A DNA stretch of 64,000 nt, taken from Henckelia pumila. Its lineage: Eukaryota; Streptophyta; Magnoliopsida; Lamiales; Gesneriaceae. Positions 37,693 to 49,271 of the stretch are shown here, in pieces (the first letter of the stretch is position 1; each line of letters opens with the position of its first letter). Location: NCBI RefSeq assembly GCF_033568475.1, contig NC_133121.1, positions 132,588,375 through 132,652,374 on the forward strand. The letters run 5' to 3'. The position numbers were made by a program, and so were the translations under genes. Under the pieces are notes generated by a model. It saw only the letters and a program-made list of their open reading frames with translations. It was not told the DNA's origin and ran no database searches.

Positions 37693-39568
37693 AAGTTATA
37701 TATATATAGAAAAGTTATATATAATTTTTAAAAACAGTTATATATTTTTGAAATTTTAAATTATTTAATTTAAAATGATAATTGTAGAAGTAATATCAAA
37801 CTACAAGATTCAAAATTGATTACTAACATTATAAAACCCTAAAAACTTAAAATGAGGAAAAAAAATTTATTTGCATGGATTTAATTTAAAAATCCACCAA
37901 AATTTATTTTTTAAAAATTAAATAGAATCCTAAGATTCAATCCTCGGGTTCTAATATTTCCCCCCTTTTTTTTAACAACTGAATTGGTAAAATATATATA
38001 ATATATAAATTAGAATACGAGAAACCAAACTTCAGATTCTAAAGAATCCGATTTTACAAAGCTCGGATTGTTACAAATTTTAATTTATGCCAATTTGTTA
38101 TATTTTGTTTGATTTAAAGAATTTAATTATATTTTATTTAAAAAAACCCCTAAAATAATGATAAATTCATTTTAATCATGGCATCATGCTTAGGTCATTT
38201 ACACGTCAAATTTCAACCGATGACATATTTTTGGGAATATTTTTGTTTACCGGGCCATGAGATTCTACGTGCCCAAACATAATCATTTTTCAGTCTCCAT
38301 CTTTGGGATTTTAAACAATGACATTCTTTATCTTTCTTATTATATATATAAATTTATTTAATTTCTACGCTTATAATACACACTAAGATAATATATTTCG
38401 TTTCGTTGACTTAGACGCTTACTTATTCATTATCCTTATTGATTTTCAAAATAATTAAAATTTTCAAAGAATTTCAACATTCAGATACAATATCCGAATT
38501 CCGGTTAGTTCGATCATACTCAAGATAATAACTTAAAAATCGATTCAATGACATTACATACAATGAGTTATATATGATGTTTCAAATAAGCTCGAATCCT
38601 TTGTGTACAAGCTTATCCAGCATAATGAAATTTTAAAAATTATGTCACTTTGCGAACCCATCATTCTCCTTGAGCAAAAACTTTAATATATTCACATTCA
38701 AAATTTGTATTTCAAGAAATCATTAGGAATATAAATTGATCAGGATGAAGAAGACATAAGATTTGATTATATAATAATTCTTGAAAACAGATAATAAAAT
38801 TTTAAATTCCCGAAGTGAGAAAAAATCAACTGGAAAGACGAGACCAGCCAAACAATGACGTAACCAAATAGAACAAAAATAGGGACACAGTCGCCTGCTT
38901 ACGTCATTAAATCCGATTTTAAGTATTAAACTACATTAATGAATGGTCAAAATAATAATATATTTTTTTCTAGATAAAGTAAATGCCCAAATGGCTGTCA
39001 AAACAAAACCCAGACACGCAAAAGGGCCTCATAAAAGCATGTGTAAAGGAATCGTTATTGTCTTCGCTTCTATTTCAAGTCATGAATGAATAATTGGCTT
39101 CTTGTGCTGAAAATACAACTAACAGTCAAATTTCAAAATACCAATAATTAACTCACATCATGCTTGGAATTCAAGTTCGAATCAAACCATCTCCCATTTG
39201 GTCTTCACCCTTAGGTATAACAATTTGTAGCATTAATTTTTTTAAAAAAATTTACAGTCATTTGAAAGTTGCTTTTGATGTGTGATCAAATTAATGACTC
39301 GTCGTGATCAAAGTAACGAGTCGCCATAAATCTTTTTTATTAAAAGATGTTTATGTCATTTAACCATATGTAGGATATTTAATATTTTGGGATATTAATA
39401 TTATAATATTGCAAAAAAAAAGGAAAATTTCATTGAATCAGATCATACCCACCTGAGCTTCACCTACCATATACCTATCAAACTATAATCTATTTTAATA
39501 TTCCCCTTCTTCTTTGCCTTTGCATATCATCCATTCTCCACTACTTTCTCAACTCTAAAACACATCTA
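36651..39568. other. AT-rich intergenic DNA upstream of the receptor kinase
   Basis: It contains (TA)n tracts, notably 37659-37688 with a short repeated TATATAGAAAAGTTATA unit to about 37720. No gene, RNA gene or clear transposon ends were seen. The last few hundred bases are the promoter region of the gene starting at 39569. Confidence 0.45.
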
Positions 39569-41700
39569 ATGGCTCCACAAAACATATTCAAATCCAAGAA
39601 AAACATTCATTGTGTTACCATGATCATGTTCTTCATTATTTCCATAAAAAAATCCACATCCACCAACACAAGTTCACCCACTAGTACTTGCGCCACTCGA
39701 ACTTGCAATGGATTGATCATACGCCACCCCTTTCGGGTCCCCGGCCTAGACCAACCCGACTGTGGATTGCCTGGATTCGACGTATCCTGCGATGGCAACA
39801 ACGAACCTTCGATAAGGATCAACGGCCACGACTTGATCGTTAAGGACTTGTTTTATGAGAACAACTCCCTTTTACTAGCCGTGTCCGAGGTGTACGATGT
39901 TGGCAACAACTGCCCTGTCCCTAGACAAAACTTCAGCCTCGACAGGACGCCGTTTAGCTACGGCCCGTCCACGGTCGACCTCTTCGTCTTCTACGGCTGC
40001 GCCACTCCGTACGAGCAAGAGACATATAAAGTGGATTGTGCTAGCAATGACAGTAGTCGATATTCCTTTGCTGTTTTCCATGTCGAACTCGTCGAGCATA
40101 TGAACTACTCGATCGAGTCGTGCCAGGCTTTGGTTGATACACCTGTGGGGGCTGATGCTATAGGCACGCTGTTGAATATGAGTTATATCGACATTTTGAA
40201 GAAGGGATTCGTTTTGCAATGGGAAGAGCCTGGAGATTGTTGCCATAGGAATGGTGGGCTTGGACTGTATTCTTCTTCATTCTTTTCTAAATTTTTTCTC
40301 TGTTTTTAACATCAAAAACTTTGTTTTCGACTGGTGTATGACCTTAATTATCTTTCTTTTTGTTCCACAGGTAGAAGATTAAACTTGGGACTCAAGATTG
40401 GTATAGGTAAAAATACAATTTTAATGCTTTTCAAATCTTATGATATATACATGTACGTATGCTCCATGAACTGATGTGTGATTTGCAGGGCTAGGAGCAG
40501 CTGGAGTGACAGCAATTACAATGTGTGCAATCTTCTTTGTGTACCACCGGCATCGTCTTCGAAAAATACAATCGGGTGCATCTGCGGTTTCGCATCCATT
40601 TTCAGGGCTAATAGATGATCTTGAGAAGCCTGGACTAGTCCATGTTTTCAGTTACAAAGAACTAGAAGAAGCCACACAAAGTTTTGATCCCAAAAGGGAA
40701 CTAGGAGATGGTGGATATGGAGCAGTATATAAAGGTAATTAATAATTTTTTTAGAGATAGATAAATAGCCAAGAATGTGTATACATATATATTAAGGGCA
40801 TTTATATGTGAACATGTTGGATTGATCCTTGGACTAGGCAAACTCCGAGATGGTCGCGTCGTCGCTGTTAAGAGGTTGTACGAAAACAACTGCAAACGAG
40901 TCGAGCAGTTCATGAACGAAGTCGAGATCCTCACGCGGATGAGGCATCAAAACCTCGTCTCGCTTTATGGCTGCACCTCCCGGCTAGGCCGCGAGCTACT
41001 CCTCGTGTATGAGTACATTCCAAACGGCACGCTGGCGGATCATCTCCACGGACAACGCGTGACACACGACTCCCTGTCGTGGGCCGCCAGGTTGAACATT
41101 GCGATAGAAATCGCGAGCGCTCTTGCCTACCTGCACGCCTCGGATGTCATCCACCGCGATGTTAAGAGCTCCAACATTCTCCTAGACAACAATCTTTGTG
41201 TAAAAGTCGCGGATTTCGGCCTCTCCCGCCTCCTCCCGTTGGATGTCACACATGTCTCGACAGCCCCACAAGGCACACTAGGCTACATCGACCCTGAGTA
41301 TCACCAGTGCTATCAGCTAACAGAGAAGAGCGACGTTTACAGCTTCGGGGTCGTGCTGGTCGAGCTTATGTCTTCAAAGACCGCGGTAGACATCACCAGG
41401 GATCGAGACGAGATAAATCTGTCGTCCATGGCTATTAACAAGATAGGAAACGCTCATGTGCACGATCTCGTGGATAAGGATCTCGGGTTCGAGTCGGATT
41501 ACGGGGTGAGAACAATGGTGAATGCGGTGGCAGAGTTGGCATTTCAATGTCTACAGAATGGGAGGGAGATGAGGCCATATATGAAAGACGTGTTGAATGT
41601 TCTGCAAGAAATAGAGAGTAAAGATTATTATACAATTAGAGATGTAATGGATGTTCCAGCCGATGATATTGCACTTTTGAAGAGTGCAGATAATTGGTGA
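39569..41700 (+). CDS. LRK10L-type receptor-like kinase (GUB_WAK_bind plus kinase)
   Basis: Four exons (39569-40253, 40371-40406, 40489-40734, 40838-41700) join in frame to 609 residues. A hydrophobic start (VTMIMFFIISI) looks like a secretion signal. The ectodomain has the cysteine pattern of a GUB_WAK_bind galacturonan-binding region (about 40-145: CNGLIIRHPFRVPGLDQPDC, DVSCDG) and the start of the WAK-associated domain (CQALVDTPV). One membrane helix lies at about 238-259. The kinase is complete: glycine loop 312-318, Lys334, HRD 428-430 (an RD kinase), DFG 448-450. The family senses the cell wall or stress and signals by phosphorylation at the plasma membrane. The ectodomain ends in DCCHRNGR without the usual CxxxxGxCGY...CxC tail of the WAK-associated domain. 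Exon 4 is noticeably GC-richer than its surroundings. The ligand is unknown. Confidence 0.92.
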
Positions 41701-42222
41701 TCTTGTACATATATTATGTGTTTTTTCACATATAATATATATCAATTTTGAGTTCAGATTTTGGCCATCACCAGGTTTTAACAATACAAAGAGTGTGAAA
41801 ATAAACGCTCGACTGTAGAACAAATGGTTCAAATTCTTTCCGATGCTACATAGAGCATCTGCTCCAGGTGTGTTTGAATTATATGTTCGCGCGAACGTCA
41901 CACGACGGTAAAATCTGGAAATTTATCCCCCCGTCTTGGCCTCTTTTTGGTGATCATAAGAAGAAACATATATCACATCAAGAACCCATTTTTACATTGA
42001 AATTTTGACCATAATAGGCACCAAATATCGCATCAAGAAAAGCTAATTGTGTCCCTATAGAGTGATAGCAAGTTCCTCTCGCCAAATCACAATAATATAT
42101 GACAAAACAATTAGTCTAACAAACCAATCAGATCACAACTTTACAAATACAACTGCCCAATGTACAAAATCAATAGTACTTTTAAAAGAACACCACTTCG
42201 ATGATCTCCATGGCTGATCTAG
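41701..42222. other. Intergenic region after the receptor kinase
   Basis: It holds the 3' UTR of the kinase gene and AT-rich DNA. The end (about 42160-42222) faintly resembles the 3' flank of the SARD1 gene (ATGTACAA, TCCATGGC), fitting the exon remnant that follows. Confidence 0.4.
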
Positions 42223-42281
42223 CTAGAAACCTGAACTCCGAGCCCATTCCGAGCATTCACCCTCTTCATTATTTGTCACTG
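42223..42281 (-). pseudogene. Relic of the last exon of a SARD1/CBP60 gene
   Basis: On the minus strand this reads VTNNEEGECSEWARSSGF then stop. It aligns with the end of the intact SARD1 gene (SNNEDGEWTLNSGF, then seven more residues). The stop TAG sits where the intact gene has TAC (Tyr). A splice-like TTTCAG precedes it. No other exon of this copy is found upstream. It is probably the last trace of a tandem duplicate. Confidence 0.6.
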
Positions 42282-42597
42282 AAATCGACATCACAGATTC
42301 CAAAATAAATAGGTAAATTAAAGATTCGGGATTATAGTGGGTAAGTTTGCTTTAAATCTCAAATCCAAACTTAATTTTGCCTCAAGTTCTTGTCAAAAAA
42401 ATATGTGTTTTTACTCACCAATCTTAAAAAAATGTTTTTAAATCTCAAATCCAAACTTAATTTTGGGTTAAGTTCTTGTCAGAAAAATGTGTGTTGTCAC
42501 CAATCTACGAAAGATTATTTTTGCACTAGATCTCTAGACTAGTGTGTTTTTTTCTCGAATGAAAATTGATAGAAAAAATTATAAATATGATACCAAC

Positions 42598-43106
42598 TAG
42601 GGATATAATCGAGTCGAGTCGAGTCGAGTCGAGTCGAGTCGAGCTAAACTCTAAAATGATTGAGATTGACTCATTTACAATCAAGCCGAGATCGAGCTCT
42701 ACTTAACAAACATATTCATAGCTCACGAACTTATTCGAGCTTTTATAGAGTATAAACAAATTCAATAAATATAAATTACAAATTTAAATATTTATTAAAG
42801 AACTAAATTTTATATTTAGATAAAATACAATATTTTGTTAAAATTTGTAATTTATTTTAATAAATAAATTTAATAAATTTTTACATATTTGTATAATGAA
42901 AAATATAAAATCTAAATATCAAAACTATTATTTTTCTTCTAAGAGGTGGCTCACGACCTTATTAATGAATGTGTTCATGAGCCGAATATTATAACGCTTG
43001 AGGTATATTTATTTATCTTAATGAAACTCATTAAACGAGTTTGAATGATCTTTTATCGAATCGAATTTCGAATATCTCACGACGTTTTGGTTCATTTACA
43101 GCTTTA
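42598..43106. mobile_element. hAT-like MITE, decayed
   Basis: It starts TAGGGATATAATCGAGTCGAG and ends ATTTACAGCTTTA, a diverged inverted match. Both sides contain GAGCTCGA/ CTCACGAACTTATT-type blocks in inverted order. A (GAGTC)n microsatellite of about six units (42612-42642) lies near the left end. Flanks (ATACCAAC, ATGCATAC) only partly agree as 8-bp duplications, so the ends are approximate. Confidence 0.5.
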
Positions 43107-43137
43107 ATGCATACTAATACTAATATGTGTAAATCTA

Positions 43138-43301
43138 TTGTGAGACGGTTTCACGGATCCTTACATGTGAGACGAGTCAACCCTACACATATTAACAATA
43201 AAAAGTAATGATTTTGACATAAAAAATAACATTTTTTATGGGTAACCCAAATAAGAGATCAGACCACTCTTAAAAAATTAACTCGTGAGACTATCTCACA
43301 A
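43138..43301. mobile_element. Foldback MITE with TTGTGAGACGGTTTCACGG ends
   Basis: The left end TTGTGAGACGGTTTCACGG and the inward right end TTGTGAGATAGTCTCACGAG form inverted repeats around about 120 bp of AT-rich DNA. A related motif occurs near 19930-20050. The ends contain short internal palindromes (GTGAGAC...GTTTCAC). The target duplication is unclear. Confidence 0.6.
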
Positions 43302-43441
43302 GAGTTTTTCTTATTGATATATGATATTCGATTATTAACTATTTCAGATTTGATATTTTTTTAGAGTAGTTTCAGATTTGATATTAATATATGATTTTGA
43401 GTTTTTCTCTTTAATAAAATAATAATATAGATGATTAAGTC

Positions 43442-43895
43442 TAGGGTTGGGAAAAAATACCTAAAACTCTAGTATACCGCACTTACCGTAATGAAAATAC
43501 TACACATGTCGAATTAACGGTATACCAAAAAATTAAATTTGGTATCGATATCAGTATGTCACTAAAATATTTTCAGTATTTTTGTATATACCGAAATACA
43601 GAAAAAATCATTTATATTAAAAATTATAATAATAATAATTTTGTACTGGGCTCAATCAATTTTGGTATGCACGGTATATTACCGGTAATGTACCGAAATA
43701 ATTACGGTATCAGTATAAAATTTACATCATACCGAACATTCGGTATACCGAACGTTTCGGTATATCGAATATTCGATGTTTCGGTATATCGAATATTCGG
43801 TACGGTATCAGTATCTTATTTTCCAATATCGAATATTTTGGTACAATATACAATATTTGTTGAAAACTTCGGTATATCGTACCGACCTAGCCCTA
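43442..43895. mobile_element. hAT-type MITE with perfect 8-bp duplication
   Basis: The ends are TAGGGTTGGG and CGACCTAGCCCTA, flanked by identical ATTAAGTC (43434-43441 and 43896-43903). The interior is dominated by GGTATACCG/ CGGTATATCGAATATTCGG repeats. The same family occurs at 61142-61364. The 114-residue open frame inside is a by-product of the repeats. Confidence 0.9.
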
Positions 43896-44167
43896 ATTAA
43901 GTCAAATATATAAATTATTTAAAAGTTCAATTATGTTGTAAAATGTAATTGCATTAATAACTTAAAATAAATATATGAAATAGAATAAATATTAGCAAGG
44001 AAATAATAAGGAATGTTCTAACAATAATTTTTTAAGTAAAATTTGAAGAACAGGATGAATTGAATACATTTTTTTTTTTCCTTCAGAAATCAAACTATTT
44101 TAAAGTTTGAAATAGGTAAAATAACATAATGTGTTCGATATGAGTTTTTGTCTTTCTTTATATATAT

Positions 44168-44275
44168 AGTTGTGAGAACTTATACAGGATAAATCCGAAG
44201 CTAACGCAATAACCTGTAAATTATATTATCTACGTAAATCACACTGACAAACTAAAATGAGGTCAGTCCGAGAAA
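44168..44275 (-). mobile_element. SINE fragment (Au-like), degenerate
   Basis: On the minus strand it reads GTGATTTACGTAGATAATAT, ACAGGTTATTGCGTTAGCTTC and GGATTTATCCTGTATAAG. This is the same body order as the SINEs at 35.7-36.6 kb and 53.5 kb, but more diverged. Confidence 0.55.
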
Positions 44276-44560
44276 GTATTTGTACTATAGACGTAAGAAA
44301 TCTGCTTGTCGTGCATCAAAATGCTTCAAATTTCAATTTTGAACCTGTCCATTTATCATTTTTATGTTTTGAATTGAATAAACATTAAAATATCAAGGAC
44401 TATATAAAATATGTTTTATGAGGAGTTTCCTGGAATAAGGTAAGAAGGCTAAGAATTGATCGAAGTTGTGTCGTGACTCGTGACTCGTGACTCGTGGTTA
44501 CATAGTCAACTTTTCCCAGTCAACTACCACACAACGACACACTCTCGTACAAAGTAAGGG

Positions 44561-45084
44561 TACCGTCGATATAGAAAATTTTAAAAATAAATTAAAAAAA
44601 TTCTTTGACCCAAAATAAAAAAAGTTGAAATGAATTTTTTTAATACTTAATTAATTAAAATTAAACTTTACTAACTATACTGAAAAATAATAAAATGAAA
44701 AATAAAGCAATTCAATAATTTCAAATAAAAATGATAATAAATATATAATTTGACATAAATATGATCTTACAAATAAAAAATACCACACAACATAATTAAT
44801 TAATTAAAAAATCACAAAAACTTCGTGACAGTTGATCAATTTTGTGAAACAGATCTTTTGTTTGGGTTATTAATGAAAAAATATTACTATTTTTTTATGT
44901 CAAATCCTTTTTTTTATTTTTTATTTTTATGTGGGCTCTCGGTTTCTTATATTTTTTACACGTTGTTCGGGATAGTTATCTAAAAAGATTTATTTGATTA
45001 ATTTAAATATATATTTCCTAATTTTGTAAGCAATTTTTATTTGTTCTGGATAAGTTATCACACAAATAATTAGAACATTAATAA
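44561..45084. other. AT-rich spacer
   Basis: Only AT-rich sequence is seen between the SARD1 scar and the two adjacent MITEs. There is no gene or clear repeat end. Confidence 0.4.
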
Positions 45085-45447
45085 GCTGTGTTTACTTCGA
45101 GAGATGAATGTGCAATGATAGATTAAAATGTGATTATTAATATATGAGAATGTGCAAGGATAGATTAAAATGTGATTATTAATATAATTTGATAGGATAT
45201 GAAGTGATTATGAAAAAATAATAATATGTTTAGTTTGATGGATTAAATTTGGGATTAGATTTTCTTTTTTTCTTTTCACCATGTATAAATTTATAATCCT
45301 TTCTAAAATTTAATATTAAGAATCATTTGTAAATCCCATTTTTAACGGGCTTAAGGATTTATAATAATTTTTAATTTTACAACTAAACATAGGATTAGTC
45401 AGTATAACAATGTTATCCCTTATTTATCAAGGCAAGTAAACGCAGCC
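45085..45447. mobile_element. Tourist-like MITE A
   Basis: The left end is GCTGTGTTTACTT and the right end, read inward, is GGCTGCGTTTACTT. TAA flanks both sides (45082-45084 and 45448-45450). Inside, a unit of about 45 bp (GAATGTGCAA(T/G)GATAGATTAA...) is duplicated in tandem at 45109-45195. It encodes nothing. Confidence 0.8.
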
Positions 45448-45450
45448 TAA

Positions 45451-45835
45451 GACACCGTTCTGTTCATCATATTACTAATATATGTATAACTTATTTCATC
45501 TCATCTCACGTTCTTCTCGTCATATTATTTATCCATATATTAACTATTTATTTGACATCAATCAAATCATTAATTATTTATCTCATATCAATCAAATCAT
45601 TGAATTCAAATTACTATCTTACCCCTTATAAATAATATAATTTTTATTTTATTTATTGTTAAAAAGACAAAATAGTTATTTAACATTTTTATATAAAATT
45701 TAATCAATCAAATCAAATAAACCATAATCTATCAATCAAATTCAATATTATTTAATTATCATTTTTTATTTATTTTTATTACATATATTACTTATTTATA
45801 TATTACTTATATCATACCTCAAACCAAACTGTGTC
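45451..45835. mobile_element. Tourist-like MITE B, abutting MITE A
   Basis: The ends are GACACCGTTCTGTT and AAACTGTGTC, flanked by TAA on both sides (45448-45450 and 45836-45838). It is homologous over its whole length to 22541-22915, and in reverse to part of 51290-51515. Its left TAA is the same triplet that ends MITE A. Confidence 0.8.
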
Positions 45836-46356
45836 TAAATAAAATAAAAGATGCTTTTGCAGTTTTGAACTGGTCATAACAAGATGGTTAACTTTTCTAA
45901 CTTCCTCTCTTTATAATATAAAATAATAATATAGATGATTAAATAAAAAATATATATAGTATTTTAAAAGTGTAATACTTTTGTAAATTGTAATCGTATT
46001 AATAAATTACAAATTAATATTAGTAATTAAAATAATAAGGAATATTCTCACAATATTTTTGTTTTAAATTAAAATCTGAAATACCATGGGATTGTATACA
46101 CACACTTTTGAAGTAGAAATTACACTACTTTAAAATCAGAATTACTGTAAAAACAATAGAATATTCGGGGGAAGAAATCCATCAAATTTCTATATTGAAT
46201 TCTCTCTCCATTTACCATTTTATGTTTTGAATTGAATACACAAGAAGCAATTACCAACAACCCACTTGAATTCGAACATGATCAAAATATGGAATACTAT
46301 ACATACAACGTGACTGCCTGCCAAATGCTTATGTACAACAAAAATGTTACACCAAT

Positions 46357-48937
46357 TTAATGTCCTCCATGGCCGACGTAGAAGCCTGAATTGAGAGTCC
46401 ATTCCCCATCTTCATTATTTGACATAGTCTCCATCACGTAGGTTCCATTTGTTAAGTACGCATCTCCATCCTCATCCACGTCCCCATAGCACATTATCGA
46501 CATTTGTTCGTTACAGTTGTATGGACCGCCCTCCATTTCACCTGTTCATAGTATAATAACTGGATTAGGGCGGTGAGCTGAACCCGCTCTGAACACGTGA
46601 GTTCGGATCTTATCGACTCATCGTGTAGATAGAGTATATATATAGAAGATATGGCACCTTTGTGGGTTAGTACTAGTTGTGTACTTGTGTTGTGGATGTG
46701 GACTTGGCTATCAATTTCCTCCAAACTATTCCAATTTGTGAACGCATCTTTCACCAAACGTTGCACATAGGCCTGCTTTAAATTAGCACGAAAATTAAAT
46801 CGATCACAATGCTGCCTACTTTTATTCAAAAAATTTAGTATGTACTAATTGATATATAAAACAAATTACGGGTAGACCGGATACAAATTTGAAATAAAAA
46901 GTAATATTTTTTCTGAGTCGGGTCGAATAATTACCCCTTGGATTCTTTTGAAGTCGCTTTCCATGTAAATTCGACCCTCGATCTCGATCTTGACCAGTTG
47001 GCATATGGGATTAAGGGTGAGGATGTAGTTGTCCCCATGACATCTGTACAATTTAGTGCCCATCACACAAGTCTTAGCATGCTTTAAGGTTGCTTCCCAC
47101 ATTCTGTCCGACATTGCTCCCATTATCTGCACCGTCCAAAATTTATTATCATACACACACAATTAATTGTAATAAATTAATAAAGAAGTCCAAATTTATT
47201 ATCAACTCACACACATTTCTAATACTAAATTAATAAATAAATTAATTACCAATCTAAGTTTTGCGGAATCGATCATGAAAAGCTTCAAGAAATCTTGGAC
47301 AGTGTAGACGCCCTCAGATGCTAGTTTCTGATGAAATGCTCCCCCTTTTCCTATCTTCTCCAGTCTCCAAACATCGTCCTTCAACCCCGGTGGATGATGC
47401 TTTTTGTACACTGCGTACAGTTAATTTATTACTAGCGAATTGTAGCACACACGATTTCATAAAATTATAATGTTTCCAAACTACTAATATTTATATATAT
47501 ATAAAAATATACCGTCAACAGGCCGATCAAACTACCCATATTTTCATATGCTAGTTGGAGTAGTTGGGAAAAGAAAGAAAAATAAAAATGTCTCTATCCT
47601 TCCAACAAGTAATAAATAGGAGAGAGGCTTTATACATATATTTTACATCTTTTCGATAGGTTTAAAAAATACCTAGCAAACACTTGCATAAATTTTTTAG
47701 GACGCAAATTAAATTAAATAGATTATAGCAAAAACTGCAATTATGATCCTTTATGTTTGTCATTTTGCGATTTCGATCCTTTATATTTTCATATTTCAGT
47801 TTTGTTTAGCATATTTTGATTTTTAGCAATTTCAGTCTTTTTTATTTGAAAATGTTTACGTGGCACTATACACGTCATCTATACATAAACACTGAATTAG
47901 TGACACATCAGAAAAAATGACTAAAATTGTCAAAATAAATAAAAATAGCGAACTAAAACTAAAATCTAAAAAAATAGAGGATCAAAATCGCAAAATGACA
48001 ATAATAATACTTACATTCACCACGATGGTCTTTAACGACAAACGGCTCGGTCACGGCTTCGCGTACTCTGATACTTTGCGAGCCGTTGGCACCTTGGATC
48101 TTGACCACCCTAGCCCCAAGCCGGAATCTCCGGCTCCGAATCCAGCTCGAATTATCCGTAAACTCGATGTCCCCGACGGCCCCGACCCCATTCCACAAGG
48201 TCACCTTGGTTTCCCCGGCGATTAGAGGCCGTCTCCCCGTCCTCTCCCTCACGATGTGCCGAGCAAATTCGTCGCTAGTCCATGTATCGTCCCCAAGAAA
48301 GTCCCCGTCGACCACCAAGATTTCGACCCTTATGGAGGACGAGCAATATTGATGATGATCGTGGCCATCTAGGATTATTTGAAGAGGGTTGTTGTGGAAG
48401 TCCAAAATCTTGGTGCCAGTGAATATAGGCAGCGAAAGCTTTTCAGTGAATCTTAGCTTGAGCTTCATTTGCATTTGGCACTCCTCATGATTCGCTGCTA
48501 TTTGATCAAGTCTTCCTACGGCACCCGAAGGACATCTCGGGATACTCCAATCCAAACGACGGCTCCTCAATCTATTTTCCACTTCTTCGCTTACCTGCAC
48601 ATTAATTAACGAAATATTCAACCACACAAAAACTCGTATATGAGACAATGTCATATATCAATTTTATGAGACTGACCACTTTACGAATCAAGGGTTCTAA
48701 TGTTGAGCACATGTTGTCGAAGAAATTCTTCATCACCACCTCTCGTATTACCCTAGTCATATATCGATCACACTCAGTAACATAAATCAACAAAAACGAC
48801 GACAACAACAACAAAAAAACTTATAATATAATGTGTACGTACGAAGCAAAAGATCGACCGGCTCGCATCCTCTTCACTTTCGACGTTTGACCTTGATCAT
48901 CGTCACAGTCATCGTCCCGAAGCCGTTTCGCCGCCAT
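46357..48937 (-). CDS. SARD1: SARD1/CBP60-family transcription factor
   Basis: Seven exons (plus-strand coordinates, 5' to 3'): 48937-48843, 48752-48677, 48594-48015, 47410-47250, 47126-46935, 46772-46658 and 46541-46357. All are GT-AG with matching phases and give 467 residues. The N-terminus MAAKRLRDDD...KVKRMRAG is basic and probably nuclear-targeting. The Calmodulin_bind (PF07887) region runs from about residue 85: LPIFTGTKILDFHNNPLQII, GDDTWTSDEFARHI, TDNSSWIRSRRFRLGARVVK, KKHHPPGLKDDVWRLEKIGK, MSDRMWEATLKHAKTC. This is closest in pattern to SARD1, the plant-specific DNA-binding activator of ICS1 and salicylic-acid immunity. Calmodulin binding is doubtful for SARD1-type members. The short acidic tail ends NSGFYVGHGGH. 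Intron 3 contains an inverted-repeat element. Subfamily assignment (SARD1 rather than CBP60g) also rests on its glycosyltransferase neighbour. Confidence 0.9.
47757..48001. mobile_element. Long inverted-repeat element (MITE) in SARD1 intron 3
   Basis: Inverted arms TTGTCATTTTGCGATTTCGATCCTT (left) and TTGTCATTTTGCGATTTTGATCCTC (inward from the right) extend with lower similarity for about 50 bp. The right end lies only 13 bp from the exon 3 donor at 48015. The target duplication is unclear, so the superfamily is open. Confidence 0.65.
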
Positions 48938-49020
48938 TTGTCGAAAATGTTATAGTGTATACTAACTTAACTCTTATTTTGATAGGTTACTTAATTTAGA
49001 AACAAACCTAAATATTGGAC

Positions 49021-49271
49021 GTTTATATATAAGAGGGTGAGGGAGTTGGGATGAAGATTAATAACCAATTAAGTCCTAAATATACCCACAAAAAAATAAA
49101 AGACTTGAGGGACACGAATTCAAATAAATAAATAAATGTTTGGTAAAATATTAGAGATAATATTTGTGAGAAATTTCGTGGAACGATGTAGGAAAAAGGT
49201 AGGAAGGAGGGGTTGGGAAGTGATCGAGCTTCGGTGACGTAATCACCTTGACGTCAATTTTTACAAGTCAA
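49021..49271 (-). promoter_or_regulatory. SARD1 promoter: TATA box, TGACG pair and W-box
   Basis: On the gene's strand a TATATATAAAC box lies at 49033-49021, about 85-95 bp before the ATG. Further upstream are TGACGTAA (49235-49242, inside GGTGACGTAATCACC), the palindrome TGACGTCA (49249-49256) and TTGACT, a W-box (49271-49266). TGACG is the TGA-bZIP site and the W-box is the WRKY site; both protein families are known regulators of SARD1/CBP60g. The block is partly conserved in the deleted copy at 44.5 kb. Binding is inferred. Confidence 0.55.

Larger units (their letters stand above)
43404..44560 (-). pseudogene. Scar of a deleted SARD1 tandem copy: both flanks kept, coding region gone
   Basis: Segments 43411-43433 and 43904-44390 match the 3' flank of the intact gene (45912-46243), for example TTAATAAAATAATAATATAG and TTTATGTTTTGAATTGAATA. 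Directly after them, 44395-44545 matches the promoter of the intact gene (49140-49300), for example AAGGTAAGAAGGCT/ AAGGTAGGAAGGAG and AGTCAACTACCACACAACGA/ AGTCAACTCCCACACAAAAC. The 2.9 kb between these flanks in the intact copy, including all seven exons, is absent here. A hAT MITE and a SINE later entered the left part. A 7-bp TGACTCG unit repeats three times near 44473. Confidence 0.65.

Noticed and set aside
43556-43900. 114-residue open frame rich in tyrosine and isoleucine
   Set aside because: It lies wholly in a hAT MITE made of GGTATACCG repeats; the repetitive peptide is a by-product.
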